A stretch of DNA of 64,000 nt from contig MU385888.1 in NCBI GenBank assembly GCA_022497145.1, forward strand, positions 186,001-250,000, given 5' to 3'. Both the position numbers and the translations under genes were made by a program. Positions 35,501 to 47,156 of the stretch are shown one piece after another (position 1 is the first letter of the stretch; every line of letters begins with the position of its first letter). Under the pieces are notes generated by a model. That model had not been told where the DNA came from. It saw only the letters and a program-made list of their open reading frames with translations, and did not search any database. Source of the DNA: Rostrohypoxylon terebratum. Its lineage: Eukaryota > Ascomycota > Sordariomycetes > Xylariales > Hypoxylaceae.

Positions 35501-37256
35501 GAACTAACTAAGGTACTCGTCGCAATGTAACCTCGATCTGGACCCTTTGATGCGGCTTTCGGTCCTTTGTTTATTGTTCCTTTTTTTATTTTATTTTTTT
35601 TATTTGGGTGAGGTTAGGCGAGTCGTGGAAGACCGACGCGGTTGAAGGATGATGAATCAAATGAAATCAACAGGATCAAAATGTAATCAGTCAAGTTGAG
35701 TCGAGTCGAGTCGAGTTGCGAAAAGTTTTAAGATGGAGTGCATAATTGTCACAGCAACTCAATGCAGCTTTATCGAAGTCTGGCTCAGATCACCTGGATC
35801 TTACATCCCTTTTCGCATGTCGTTGGTCGACGAGGGTAGATCATTAATGCATCGCTTGTTGTCTCCTAGTTGTCTGGCAGTCTGATTGTTTCCCCGGCGT
35901 TGGATATCTGGATGTTCCTCTGGATAATCCGGAAACCGAGGCAAGCGAGGCGATTTTTATCACTCTGGAGCTGCTAGTAATTGTGGATTGTGGAAATCTG
36001 GTTCATGACCTTGTCTCATTTGGTCTTATTCCGAGTCATATTGGATAAGCGACTTGTAATAGTGCAAAGTAGTGAATTGTAGCGGTTTGTATTCATGCGG
36101 TTCTTTCGCTGTTGTTTGAAAGAGAGAAAAAACCTTGGAACTTGGAACGCCAATGATTTTACCGGAAAGCGAACAATGAGACCAAAGACTAAGGGAAGCT
36201 AAACCCAGGGGTCCAACTCATTTTACGATTTAACGCATTTAACGGGCTGTCCGGTGCTGATTATTCCATACCTAAATATGCAGACTAGTATATCGAAGGC
36301 AGTTGCCCAAGCAACTTAGAACTCTAATGCATTCGTGATTGAACTTTATTATTTATTTGTATTGTACGCATGCGTCTGTCCAGAAGTACAAAAAATCTTA
36401 AAATATTTAGGCAAGTCATACTAAGACTTAAGCAGCACATACTTGTAGACACAGACAGGAAAGTAAATGTTGGTGAATGGGATTTTCAAACTTCCGATAT
36501 TTTTCTCGCTGGAATTTTGTACCCCTGACCCGGACTACTACCTACAGTACCTACCTAGTAACCTAGTACCCTGACAACCTTTTCCTGCCTTCGCCCCTCC
36601 ATTGCCCCAATGCCCAGCCATTTTTAGTTCTGCTTTCAGTAAGTGTACTGTTGTGGCAGTGATTGGTGTGGCCCTGGTGTGGCCCCAGCGCTACCTATAA
36701 TTACATTTGCCCCGCCTAAAATACACCTGCAATTTGACTAGTACAATTGTAGTACGAATGTACCCAGAGTACCTAGCCCGTACCCAGCCCAGGCCAGCCG
36801 TAGCGAAAGAGACAGGAGACCCGCCTAAGCCACTTCTGGAGCCACTGCCGCTCCCCGACCGCTTCTCCCCCAAATTCCTCCCTTTCTGATCTTCACTTTC
36901 TCAAGTTACTTACCATTCAATTCATCCGACCGATCAATTCAACCCAACAATAATCTGGCAAGGATTGACCAAATCCGTCAGCGACACCAAGCCTCGAGTC
37001 CTCATCAAGCAACAAACACTCGAGAGGGATGAGCTTTCGATTTCCCTGACGACTTTTTCGAGTATCTTAGATACTAGATACTCCTGACGGACGCCAACGA
37101 CGATTGCTTACCTGCTTAACCTGCAATCTCGCTACTCGCAATCCCGCAATCCCGCATCTCCTTCCGACCGTGGTGTTTTTCTCTCCTTGCTCCGTCGTTT
37201 TGGTCGTCCTTCAGTTGTAGTCCGGTGACAACCTTCGACATTTTAGACAATCCACA
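32527..37256. other. Long gene-free region upstream of casein kinase I
   Basis: About 4.7 kb without a convincing coding gene, the longest in the window. It includes CCTAGGT/ACCTACCT clusters (about 32941-32967, 33755-33775, 34455-34488, 36536-36570), a (GT)n tract at about 34597-34619, a T-rich run at about 35580-35606 and a (GAGTC)n repeat at about 35697-35717. Overlapping ORFs at 33234-33481 and 33954-34394 lack domains. The last kilobase is pyrimidine-rich and likely a long 5' leader. Confidence 0.45.
34597..34619. repeat. GT microsatellite
   Basis: An interrupted run of GT dinucleotides, within the gene-free region. Confidence 0.7.
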
Positions 37257-38833
37257 ATGGCATCCTCATCGTCAAATGTCGTCGGTGTCCATTACCGAGT
37301 AGGGAAGAAGATTGGTGAAGGTTCTTTTGGTGTTATTTTTGAGGGAACAAACCTATTAAATAATCAGCAAGTGGCCATTAAATTCGTGAGTCAATCTAGA
37401 TTATCCCCATTCGTTGCTTTTCATTTGATCATGGCGAGGTCGCTTCTCTGAATCAATTAACAACTACTATACGCCACGTACAAGACAAGCTTTTATTCTA
37501 ACATATGTCATTTCTAGGAACCCCGAAAGAGTGACGCGCCACAACTACGAGATGAATACCGTACCTACAAGATTCTCGTTGGCTGTCGTAAGTCTACAAT
37601 CAATCAAGTCCTTCTCTAAAGACCAACGAGGCTAACAAATTTCATCCGCAGCCGGTATCCCTAATGTCTATTATTTTGGCCAGGAAGGTCTCCATAATAT
37701 CCTGGTCATAGATTTGCTTGGTCCCTCTTTGGAAGACCTCTTCGACCACTGTAATCGAAGATTCACAATCAAGACGGTGGTGATGGTAGCGAAACAAATG
37801 GTTCGTATTCTCGTATGCTATTTTTAACAACGTTTAGTGCTAAACTAAATTCTAGCTCTCGCGTGTGCAAACCATTCACGAGAAGAACCTCATCTACCGA
37901 GATATCAAGCCCGATAACTTCCTAATTGGGCGCCCTGGAACTAAGGCTGCTAATGTAATCCATGTTGTCGATTTCGGTATGGCCAAGCAATACCGAGACC
38001 CGAAGACGAAGCAGCACATTCCCTACCGAGAGCGGAAATCCTTGTCCGGAACTGCCCGTTACATGAGTATCAACACCCATTTGGGACGTGAACAATCCCG
38101 ACGTGATGATCTCGAGGCCCTTGGCCATGTATTCATGTATTTCCTACGAGGCGGATTACCGTGGCAAGGCCTAAAGGCTGCGACGAACAAGCAGAAGTAC
38201 GAGAAGATTGGCGAGAAGAAGCAGACCACCCCGATAAAGGATCTGTGTGAAGGTTTCCCGGAAGAGTTCAGCAAGTACCTGACCTACGTCAGGAACCTTG
38301 GCTTTGAGGATACACCCGACTACGATTATCTCCGTGAGCTCTTCACCCAAGCTCTCAAGAACACTGGCGAAGTAGAGGATGGCGAGTATGACTGGATGAA
38401 GATCAGCAAGGAGTCGTCCAAGGGTTGGGATGCCATGCACAAGCCTGGTCCTTATCACAACCCTAACAAACAGCCGGGCATATCTGCGAGGGAACTACAC
38501 AACCAATCTCGTAACAACACACCTGGCGGCCTTACACACGAGCGTTTAAACGCCGCGCAGCCCCCACCTCCGTCTCCAGCCAGGCCGACGGACAAGCGCC
38601 GGCCAAACGCCCCCGGCGCCATAGGAGCCCAGCGAGGTAGCGCGGTGGGGGGTCTCCGGGACATGGCTACACCAACTCCTTCAACTCAGGCCCAGTTCCA
38701 GAACAGCAATCAAAACTTACAATCGAGGATGGCACCCCAGGCCACCATGGGATCGCCGGCTGGTAACGGAAGATCGCCGGATCCACAACCGACGGGATTC
38801 CAAAAGTTCATGAAGGTTCTTTGCTGCGGTTAG
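37257..38833 (+). CDS. Casein kinase I, Yck1/2-type (membrane-anchored)
   Basis: Exons 37257-37385, 37518-37587, 37652-37800 and 37856-38833 give 441 aa. This is a Ser/Thr kinase of the CK1 family. Seen: glycine loop KIGEGSFGVIFEG and VAIKF lysine in exon 1; catalytic loop YRDIKPDNFLIG, VDFGMAK, and the CK1-specific SINTHLGREQSRRDD in place of APE in exon 4. A Pro/Gln-rich tail ends FQKFMKVLCCG. The terminal Cys pair is the palmitoylation site of yeast Yck1/2, pointing to plasma-membrane or endosome localisation and roles in nutrient sensing and endocytosis. The gene is complete, with very conserved splice sites. It follows a 4.7-kb gene-free region. Confidence 0.95.
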
Positions 38834-40367
38834 TAGATAAGACTATCTAATAGGGATCACCGGTACTGATGACACGATAGGTTAAATGTATTCTCATTTT
38901 GGCATGTTAGCGATTTCGTATAGACTAGAGACGTTTTACTGGATGAAGCTCCCTGCACCACCTTATAACCTTTAATGCATTCCCCTGGTCTTCCGTGGTC
39001 AGGGTGGTCGCCTCACTCCGTCTGAATCGCTGCGTGTCGTTACATATCATGGTTGCCTGGGTTTAGAAAGGCTGGGTTTCGCAGCCTGGGCAGCACGACA
39101 TACTCGGATGGCGTGTTTAAGGCACCATTAAATTCCCCACACCATGGATTTACATCTTCGAACTATCTCCCATGTTCGCGGAACAGTCTTTACCATTTCC
39201 CCCATTTGGAGATCTGGGAAGACGACCGATCGAATGCAACGAATTCCCGTTAGGATCCAGGCTTGGCGCAAACCCGGAGACATGAACGAATACTTTTTTC
39301 CTTTCACGACTTTCGTTTTCATGAGATAGATACAGGCCGTTTAATCAGTAGAGCGCAGCACGGCGCTTATGGGATTTGTAAACCGTTGGCGAGCATTGGG
39401 ATCGGGTCTCATTTTTCCTGTTATCCATCCCCCTATACACCATTCATATAATTACCTAAATAGGAGAGTTGTGGCTGATGTTGTGGAGAGAGCTCGTGTT
39501 GTTGGCTTGGAGTCGGAGTTTAGGGTTGTGTATCAAGCAGAACCAGTACATGAAGATGGAGGAGAGTTGAGAGCAGAGTGTGGCAATTATGGGAAAGTCA
39601 ATCACCCAGACGACGTGCAACGATAAAGCACCACAGGTTTCGCGTTTGGTAGAAGAGGGACATAGGGCAAAAAGACTTGATAATGATTTCGATGCTGGAG
39701 ATAATGCATCGGTGACTCCGAAATTTTTCGAAAAGGGACTTGAACCTCTTGTGCCTAACCTTTTAGGTAAATCAAGGCTTACTGTGTAGGGGAAGGGAGG
39801 GTACGGCAAGGTGTCCCCCTTCCATCTCGATACTATAGTGGCATTGGAAATTCATGAAGTTCTAGTATTAATAAAAAAAAAAGGCATCCTCCAAAGACAA
39901 AATCGTGTTCTCGTTCTTGTACTAGTTTTATTTCGCTTTGTAAATTTTATAATTCACTTTGTCTTGCCAACTGTGTTAGACCCCTTCTTTTTACGATGAT
40001 AATAGCTCATGAGATTAATTGATGATTCATGGTTTTGTCTTAGCATGATTTTTATGTATTCATGGGGTGCTACCGATACATCAAGGTTGATACGATTCAT
40101 TCAATGACTACGGTGCCAAGGTACCTAATTACTAAGACTACACCTCGATGACTTTCATCTCACGTCTTCTCGTTCCCACAGACAGCCTGACCTTTGGTAA
40201 CCTTTTTATTTCTTGCCCTTACATACGTACATACACAGACGGGGGATAAAACCAGAACTCCTTCTTTGCCCTTCTTGCCAAAATCGTTAAGCTCCCGTTA
40301 CACCCATTATTGAAAAGGGAAAAAAGGGATGGTTTGTTGTGGGGGTTAAGGGGTAAAATGGATGGGT
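38834..40367. other. Intergenic, convergent 3' ends (CK1 / p24)
   Basis: About 1.5 kb between convergent genes. Many short overlapping ORFs (39053-39999) on both strands lack domains. A GGGACTTGAACC motif at about 39735-39746 resembles a tRNA T-loop in reverse but does not fold into a tRNA. No gene called. Confidence 0.45.
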
Positions 40368-41304
40368 TTAGGTAAGCTTCTGCTTGATGAAGAAGGAGCG
40401 CAGATGCGAGAGCTGCCAGGCGCAGGTTATGCCCAGAACGACGATTTGGATGAACATCCACCGTACGACGCGGGAGTTGGTGGACTCAGACTGGTCTCTG
40501 AATTCGGCTTCGCGTTCCTGGAGTTGGGGTGGTTAGTAGGTTATTTGTAGGAGTAATGGTATATCTAGTCTAATCCTTCTTTTTGGTGCACCCCCTTGTG
40601 GATTCAATAGTGGATTTGTATGCATTTCTTCTATCCATCACTAAGGAGGAAAGAAGGGAGGCGTAGAAGATCAAACTCACTCGTTGGAAGATCTGCTCGC
40701 GTCGGATATCTAGCAGGCGGGCGTTGAGGTCGCGCACGCGCTGGCTGATGTCCTGGAGCTTGGTCTTGTCGGTGGACTCGATCTCAGAGGAACCGATAGC
40801 CAGGTCGAGAGTCAGCTTGATGCCGCCGTTGGGCTGGAGCGCGGAGAGCCAGCCTGGACGACCCGAGGACGAGGAGGGCGTGAAGCAGATCTTGTGCTCG
40901 CCCGCATCGGCAGCAGTGAAGGTGAAGCGGCCTGAGGAGGATCCTCGTTGTGATACTACGCGATGGTCGTTGTCAAAGATTTCCTAGAGGTTGGGGGAAA
41001 TGGGTTAGTATAGAGCTTCAATTTTTTTCTTTGTTCAATTTGAAATCGAATTATTCATAAGTGAATCTGATCAGGGGCTTAAATATAAAGGGCGACTAAC
41101 ATCAACCGAGATGTAGATGCTAATGCCTTCGTGCTTGGACCACGATCGCATGTTGTCATCCCACTCCTCAGCATTGTAGTGACCGACAACAAGAGTATCC
41201 TTGGGCAGCTCCTCGAAGAAGCACTTGGGTGTGGTGCCGTCGATGAAGAAGTACAGCGCCTGGGCGACGGTGCCCATCATCGCGAGGGGGAGAAGCGCCC
41301 TCAT
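40368..41304 (-). CDS. p24/emp24/GP25L family cargo receptor
   Basis: Exons 41304-41101, 40983-40681 and 40517-40368 give 218 aa. p24 proteins cycle between ER and Golgi in COPII/COPI vesicles as cargo adaptors. Seen in order: signal peptide MRALLPLAMMGTVAQA; GOLD domain with paired cysteines (KCFFEELP and HKICFTPSS); a coiled-coil (RVRDLNARLLDIRREQIFQR); one transmembrane helix (MFIQIVVLGITCAWQL); and a short tail LRSFFIKQKLT with the FF and Lys-type COP-binding signals. The tail resembles the p24-alpha (Erp1/TMED9) branch, but the subfamily is not certain. The gene is divergent from swc4. Confidence 0.9.
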
Positions 41305-42125
41305 TTTGGGAGTTAGGATGAGGTCGCTGTTAGATTGGATCTTAATTCTGTTTCGATTGGTTGTCGTGGAACTCGCTCGGGGTTGGTGCGAGGTTTAAAT
41401 CACGATCGTTGGTTATTTATTCAGCACCGTTGTTGCGGTCGTACTATGTGCTGAAGCTTTCGCAGATTCCAAGTCAAGTCAAGTCCAAGGTCCAAAGTTC
41501 CAAGGTGCCACGTTCGAAAAAAGAGCCAGTAAGGAAGGCATTGCACAGGGATTACATAGCGCTAACCTTAACGCTATTAAGCCATTGCTTAGGTACTTCG
41601 TAGAAAGAAACAACCTTGCACCTGCGGCCACCTGCATTGGAAGGACATTATCGATAAGAATAGTGTCTGGTCTGATCTTTCCAATTTGGTCGCCGATCAC
41701 GTGCTGGAAGTAACAATTATGTGGAAAGCATCCCTGTTATGTAATACTGCTCTTGGGACGCGGACGGTGCAATTAATTCCGTCTTCAACTTTTTTACACC
41801 ACCAAAAATCCATGCCGCGTTCTCCAGTTCAAAGTCGATACAGCTTCATCCACCCGCGTAAAAAGTCGTTCGAACCCATCGAACCCATTAAACCCACGGT
41901 CTTCACTCACCCGCAAAACTCCACAATCTAGCGATTTGATGTTTGCTTTCATCTAGTGTATTAATAATACTTAGAATTTATTTACAGTACTCAATTTAAT
42001 ACATTTTTCAACACCTCCGAATCCATAACTTGCTTTTGCAACACATTTCGCTTTCTACATTGCTACATTCATGATACGCCACGAGTCCGCCTAGTACCGA
42101 TAATAGCAGCCGATTGACCTCGATC
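41305..42125. other. Bidirectional promoter region, p24 / swc4
   Basis: 821 bp between divergent start codons. A CAAGTCAAGTCAAGTCC short repeat lies at about 41471-41487. No gene in it. Confidence 0.5.
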
Positions 42126-43988
42126 ATGGCTTCGCACGATGTCCGCGACGTGCTCAATTTACCGCTCGATGGCGGTTCGCGACCGGCGAAGAAACAGAAG
42201 ACCAATGTCCCACGAACGAACTTAAAGGGACTAGCAAGAGAGGTCCAGAGTTTAGGGGGTGACAACCCCATCGCGATCGTACCAGAGTTATCTGCATTCA
42301 AGAAACGACGGTTCGGTAGCCGTAAGCCGGCTGCGCGATGGGAGTTGCAACCCTTCCGTAACTCTGCGCGAAGCGATCAGACACTACAATTACGACACTG
42401 GAGAAAGCAAACGGAAGATCAAGCAAAACCCGAGGAAGGCCAGGGTGGAGAGAATGGTGTAGATGTGGAGACTAAGCCTCAACATTTAGAAGACTCGAAT
42501 TTCGCCAAATTCAACGTGCAGGTCGATATCCCCCAGTATAGCGATGATCAGTACCAGTCCAACTTGAAGAGCGACGAGTGGACGAAGGATGAGACAGATT
42601 ACCTATTCGGTCTCGCTAGAAGTTTCGATCTTCGATGGCCGCTCATATGGGACCGATACGAATATCAACCTAAATCTGAGAAAGTGACGAACGGAGATGG
42701 AGGAGATTCTACCGATCCTAGCACAGCTGTAGTTCCTGCGTCTAAGGTACGATCATTGGAGGATCTTAAGGCTCGTTATTATGAGGTCGCGGCAAAGATG
42801 ATGGCAGTTCAGAAGCCCGTACAATACATGACGCAAGCTGAGTTCGCACTGCATGAGGTCATGGCCAATTTCAATCCGAACTCCGAAGCGCAGCGCAAGA
42901 AATTCGCCGCAGATGCGCTATCTCGATCCAGTGAGGAAGCTCGCGAAGAAGAAATGCTACTCATCGAAGTGCGAAGAATACTCGCTCGCCAAGAGAGGCT
43001 GAACCAAGAACGCCGCGAGCTGTACAACCGCTTGGACTACCCACATCAAGACCAGGATATCAATGCATTCAAATCGAGCGCCGGACTGCAGACATTGCTC
43101 CAGAACCTCATGAATGTGGACAAGACTAAGAAGCGCAAGTCCCTCATGGAGGCCAACGGAGCCAATACACCCGCCTCCGCTCATCCCTCTGGCTCTGGCC
43201 GCCCCGCCAACTCTACGCCCTTGTCAGAAACCCGCCGCGAAAGTATTGCCGCCTCGTCCGTCACAGCCGGCCACCGAGACTCGATTGGTGGGAACGAGCG
43301 ACCCGAACGCCCGACGAAGAAGGGCGCACAGCCGGAACGCAAGAAGCTCACCGAGCAAGAAGAGAAGATCTACGGTGTGTCTCACCACGACAGACTGCCA
43401 TCAGGTCCGACATTCCGGTACGAGCGTATCAACAAGATACTCACGACGAAGAGCAATGCCCAACACCAGCGAATCACGAACACGTTGGCAGAACTCGATA
43501 TTCCGAACAGATTGAACATGCCGACACGCGCCGTCGTTGAGGAGATGGAGAAGCTGCTCCAAGCCATCGGAACCTTGTTGGACCTGAGAAAGACAAACGA
43601 CAAGGTGGATGCGGAGATCCGACTCGAGAGAGCGAAGAAGGCTGAGCGGGAGCGAAAGGAGGGCAAAGTTCCGCCGCCAGCGGAGAAGACGAACGGCGAT
43701 GCCAAAGGGGAGAAAGATAAGGAGAAGGACAAGGACAAGGAGGCTTTGACGAACGGAGATGCTGCTGCTAGTGTTGGAGGAAGTGGAGGCGAGAAGACGA
43801 ATGGCGATGTGCCTGTCACGAACGGCGATGCTGCGAATGCTGATGCGGACGCGGACGCGGCCAAAAAACAGAACGGCACTGAAAACAAGGATAAGGGTGC
43901 TCGGCCTGGAAGCAGCAGCGGACGGAAGAGAAGTCTGAGCGTTCTTAGCAATGTTAGTGACAAAAGTGCTAAGCGACAGAAGAAGTGA
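42126..43988 (+). CDS. swc4: Swc4/DMAP1, subunit of SWR1 and NuA4 chromatin complexes
   Basis: Single exon, 620 aa from the ATG at 42126; a longer frame begins only at TTG. Swc4 is shared by SWR1 (H2A.Z deposition) and NuA4 (histone acetylation). The N-terminus MASHDVRDVLNLPLDG and the WELQPFRNSAR segment match the family. A SANT/Myb-like domain is at about residues 142-177 (SDEWTKDETDYLFGLARSFD, then WPLIWDRY). The DMAP1 C-terminal region around GPTFRYERINKIL and ELDIPNRLNMPTRAVVEEME follows. The tail is low complexity, with repeated T-N-G-D units and a basic end (KSAKRQKK), likely nuclear localisation. The gene is complete. Confidence 0.93.
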   Translation: MASHDVRDVLNLPLDGGSRPAKKQKTNVPRTNLKGLAREVQSLGGDNPIAIVPELSAFKKRRFGSRKPAARWELQPFRNSARSDQTLQLRHWRKQTEDQAKPEEGQGGENGVDVETKPQHLEDSNFAKFNVQVDIPQYSDDQYQSNLKSDEWTKDETDYLFGLARSFDLRWPLIWDRYEYQPKSEKVTNGDGGDSTDPSTAVVPASKVRSLEDLKARYYEVAAKMMAVQKPVQYMTQAEFALHEVMANFNPNSEAQRKKFAADALSRSSEEAREEEMLLIEVRRILARQERLNQERRELYNRLDYPHQDQDINAFKSSAGLQTLLQNLMNVDKTKKRKSLMEANGANTPASAHPSGSGRPANSTPLSETRRESIAASSVTAGHRDSIGGNERPERPTKKGAQPERKKLTEQEEKIYGVSHHDRLPSGPTFRYERINKILTTKSNAQHQRITNTLAELDIPNRLNMPTRAVVEEMEKLLQAIGTLLDLRKTNDKVDAEIRLERAKKAERERKEGKVPPPAEKTNGDAKGEKDKEKDKDKEALTNGDAAASVGGSGGEKTNGDVPVTNGDAANADADADAAKKQNGTENKDKGARPGSSSGRKRSLSVLSNVSDKSAKRQKK

Positions 43989-44693
43989 AAAGCACGGTCC
44001 TTGTGTGGCAAGACCTATGACATCGATATCGGCATCAACTATTTGGTGCCGTGTTGGTACGAAAGTACAGTCAGATCCAACCAAGTCTGGAGTATGAGGA
44101 GGTGCGGTTCACGAGGTGTACGCAACCGAACGGAAACGAATTGAGAACAAGGCGAGAGGGGAACGCTGATAACTGCTGGCTACGGCATCGAAGTTTCTAG
44201 TCGGTTATTGGTGGGAACCGGGCAGCTAGGGAAGGGATCGATGATTACCTGCTGCTTGTATGTATGAAATATGCAAGAGGCCATGATGGTTAACTACGAG
44301 TTCGCCACGCCTTAATCAAAACATCGCATTGCATTGCTATGAACTAACTCTGTCTATGATTACTCGGTCTAACTCGTGTGGAAATGTGACATATAGTATG
44401 GTATGGTGCATGGGACGGTTTTCAGGTTAGTCAATCGTTTGTTGGGTGAATCTCATCTGATCTGCAACTTTGTATTGAGTATAATAAGATGATATTGCTT
44501 GGAACCACCAGGCTTACATATATGATAAGTAAGGGAAGTAAAGGAAGTAAAAAAACACATTTATCCCCTCTGTTACACAACCAGCATACACTCATTAGAG
44601 AAATACGTGTGAATTGCCTAAACGGGAAGAGATGGGGATAGATCGGATTCGAATATTGCCCTCCATCTCAACCTCTTCTAGCAATTTCTAGAT
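43989..44693. other. Intergenic, convergent 3' ends (swc4 / F-box)
   Basis: About 700 bp; nothing recognised beyond presumed 3' UTRs. Confidence 0.5.
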
Positions 44694-46025
44694 TCATCTT
44701 AGATATAATCCATCCATAGTAGATCCGCTTCGGTCATGGATAACAACAAGTCGAACGCCACGACCGAGGCATTTCGACTCGACGAAATCCAACATTCCGA
44801 GTCTACTGCCATCTGGAAAATGGGATAATATCAACTTTTTAGGCATGGTAACCTCGCAATCACCAAGGTAGTTCCCTAGCTTGTTACATAACGGGGAGAA
44901 ATCGCACCATGGTGAAGATTCCCTATGCGATAAGTCATGTCTAAAGTGGAGGGTTTCGAGCTTTTCGGGCAGCACGTCGGATAGTTCAGGAGCGGTTCTT
45001 TCGTTCCAGCCGAGGAGCATCTCAGGAGGTAACTCTAATGACTTGAGTCTCGTGTAGGAGCGTAAGGAGCCAAGTCTGCGTGAAAGGGCATAGCCTGCAT
45101 CCTCCCCAGGACGGGTTCGCGGGGCACGACTACTGTTCAGATCGAATTCAAGCTCTATCTTCAAGTTCACTAACGTGGAACAGCTGGTTGCTAATGCACT
45201 TCCCAAGTCTTCGCTGTCTAAGCATGAGCCTGTAGATGTGCTCCCGACTTCGACGAAGAGGAAAAATGAAAGACATAACTCCTCGATCCGTGGCAAGGCA
45301 GCTAGAATCTTGGAAAGGTGATTCGGGTCAAAGCAAGCTTCGGAAAGACTGAGTTTCGTGATATTTTCGTTGATGGGGAAATCCAAGTTTCGCAATAGAC
45401 TATCGGGTCCTTCTTGCAGTGTCACATCTAGATTTTGTACACACGACAATATGAAAGCCTTTTGGAGCAAGGATACACCGACGTCGGTTTCTCCGGCGAG
45501 ATGGCGCGGTCGCCCGACTAGCCCTTGGTACCTCGTATCCTTGACGGCGACTCGCAATTTCCTTAGGCGGGACAAGGAAAGGAGGGATTCATTGAGATCC
45601 CGGATTGCGGAGTCCGCTAGGGCGAACTCGTGCGCGATATACACATCTTGTAGGTTTGCGCACTTCCTGATCACGCTGGCGAGCATCCCAAGTTGAGATG
45701 ATACTACATCGAGGGGCGGGACGGCGCCTTGCGAGAACTTGCGGAGGTAGAATAGAATATGTAGCTTTTTTACTAGCAAAGCGAAATTTGGCCGTTCGAT
45801 TAAGGTGCGATATAGGGAGTGAAATCTCGGGTCGCCGTTTTGGCGGGTCCAGAAGTCGGTTGTGAAATCATCTTCGAAGAGGTCGAAGGAGATGGATTCG
45901 TAGAGGATGTCACTTGCGATGTGGTAGACCGCTTGGGATACTAGGCATAGTGATGTGAGGTCGCGTCTGCTGGTCTGGGAGAATATGAGGTGGAGGATTT
46001 CAGGCGGGAGATGGTGGGTGAGCAT
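44694..46025 (-). CDS. F-box protein with leucine-rich-like C-terminal region
   Basis: Single exon, 443 aa. The N-terminus MLTHHLPPEILHLIFSQTSR is a good F-box (LPxEILxxIF), followed by RRDLTSLCLVSQAVYHIASD. The remainder has spaced Leu-rich segments (NLQDVYIAHEF, ITKLSLSEACFDPN, LPRIEELCLSFFLF, LKSLELPPEMLLG, KLETLHFRH) consistent with irregular LRRs. These proteins usually serve as SCF ubiquitin ligase adaptors; the target is unknown. The start at 46025 is the first ATG and gives a complete F-box. Not closely similar to the other F-box-like gene at 28.8-30.4 kb. Confidence 0.8.
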   Translation of the reverse strand: MLTHHLPPEILHLIFSQTSRRDLTSLCLVSQAVYHIASDILYESISFDLFEDDFTTDFWTRQNGDPRFHSLYRTLIERPNFALLVKKLHILFYLRKFSQGAVPPLDVVSSQLGMLASVIRKCANLQDVYIAHEFALADSAIRDLNESLLSLSRLRKLRVAVKDTRYQGLVGRPRHLAGETDVGVSLLQKAFILSCVQNLDVTLQEGPDSLLRNLDFPINENITKLSLSEACFDPNHLSKILAALPRIEELCLSFFLFVEVGSTSTGSCLDSEDLGSALATSCSTLVNLKIELEFDLNSSRAPRTRPGEDAGYALSRRLGSLRSYTRLKSLELPPEMLLGWNERTAPELSDVLPEKLETLHFRHDLSHRESSPWCDFSPLCNKLGNYLGDCEVTMPKKLILSHFPDGSRLGMLDFVESKCLGRGVRLVVIHDRSGSTMDGLYLR

Positions 46026-46901
46026 TTCCTTGCGCTGTATTTAGGTGTTTTCGCATACTTGTATATTGTAGATTTCATACCTAGGTTTATTCAAACTTAT
46101 GTATGAACTGTTGCCTGGAGGAATTCTGTGGTGGGGATATATATCCAATAGATTCCGATCCTTCGCTCTCAGTGCTGCGGCTCACTGGGAATGTAACCTT
46201 ATTTGGAACCTATGGGCTGAGCTTTAAACGATGCTGACGCAACGAAGTCTCACTCCAGACTCCAGACTTAACAACTCATTTTGATCCCCAAAACAGATAG
46301 CATCGTGTCGTAAGAAGATGGTCTGTCTTGTCTCAGGCGTGAAAATTCTCCCTCGTATTTCTCCCTACCTTTGCTGGGATAGACCTAGCAGAATACGATT
46401 TTACCACTATCAGAGATAGCTTACCGTTTTCTGAGATATCTCTGAGGCATAACTCAATATGCCTTGGTGGTTTCGTAAGACATGTATGAATAGAGAAGAC
46501 GTTCAGTACTTTCAATATGAAGTTCTACTCTTGAGTCGGACAACTAAGTCCTGCACACGTATACTCCTTTGGTGTTCTTGCTAGTAGATACGTTGGTATG
46601 TTCAACATACCGTGCTACTATCTGATCATAAGAAATATGTGAAGTTGAATTCGTAGTTTGCCACCCTACATGAGTCTAGTCTCACCCAGAGTTACACCGA
46701 GTGACACAGAACAACATTTTGTTTGAAATACCTAGGTATATATTTTGCAATTTTTTCTTACATTTGATTCTTCCTCCCAAAGTAAACCTTTGCCAAACCA
46801 GCTCACTTCCGTTGCCTCCTGAACAATCCAAACTCAAGTTGGTGCCAAAGGGGTATAGATATTTGAACTTGAATGAGTAGTGAATATTTCTTAGAGTAAG
46901 A
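46026..46901. other. Divergent promoter region, F-box / small acidic protein
   Basis: About 880 bp without a supported gene; contains a CCTAGGTATATATTTTG AT-rich stretch at about 46731. Confidence 0.45.
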
Positions 46902-47156
46902 ATGAGCTCGTCGTCAAATGCGTCTGGAGACGGCAGTCAACAGGGAAGCAAGGCCGATCAAGAATCCTCCGTCAGACCTTCCTATGAAGTATCAGGTAGA
47001 CAGGGCTCTACTGGTAGCACCGTCACTAATTCGGAACAGAATGGTCATGACGAGATCCCAGACGACGGCTTCAGACTTCCTCCCTCAATTGAAGACCTCG
47101 ATGATGATAGCGGTTATGAAACTGAATATGGGCGGCCATTCCATGGAGGGTCGTGA
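46902..47156 (+). CDS. Small acidic Ser-rich protein, unknown
   Basis: Single ORF, 84 aa, from MSSSSNASGDGSQQGS to GRPFHGGS. Composition is Ser/Gly/Asp/Glu-rich and predicted disordered; the C-terminal PSIEDLDDDSGYETEYGRPF has a biased but non-repetitive acidic-aromatic pattern. No domain, signal peptide or membrane segment. It might be a real small protein or an exon of a larger gene whose other exons I could not place. Evidence is only ORF quality and composition. Confidence 0.4.
   Translation: MSSSSNASGDGSQQGSKADQESSVRPSYEVSGRQGSTGSTVTNSEQNGHDEIPDDGFRLPPSIEDLDDDSGYETEYGRPFHGGS

Noticed and set aside
39735..39746. tRNA T-loop-like GGGACTTGAACC (minus strand)
   Set aside because: The five-base T stem does not pair and no acceptor or anticodon stem can be built around it.
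39053..39999. Cluster of short ORFs between CK1 and p24
   Set aside because: Many overlapping frames, no domains, convergent 3' UTR location.
43382..44084. 209-227 aa ORFs antisense to swc4
   Set aside because: Leu/Ser/Phe-rich shadows of the Lys/Glu/Asn/Asp-rich swc4 C-terminus.
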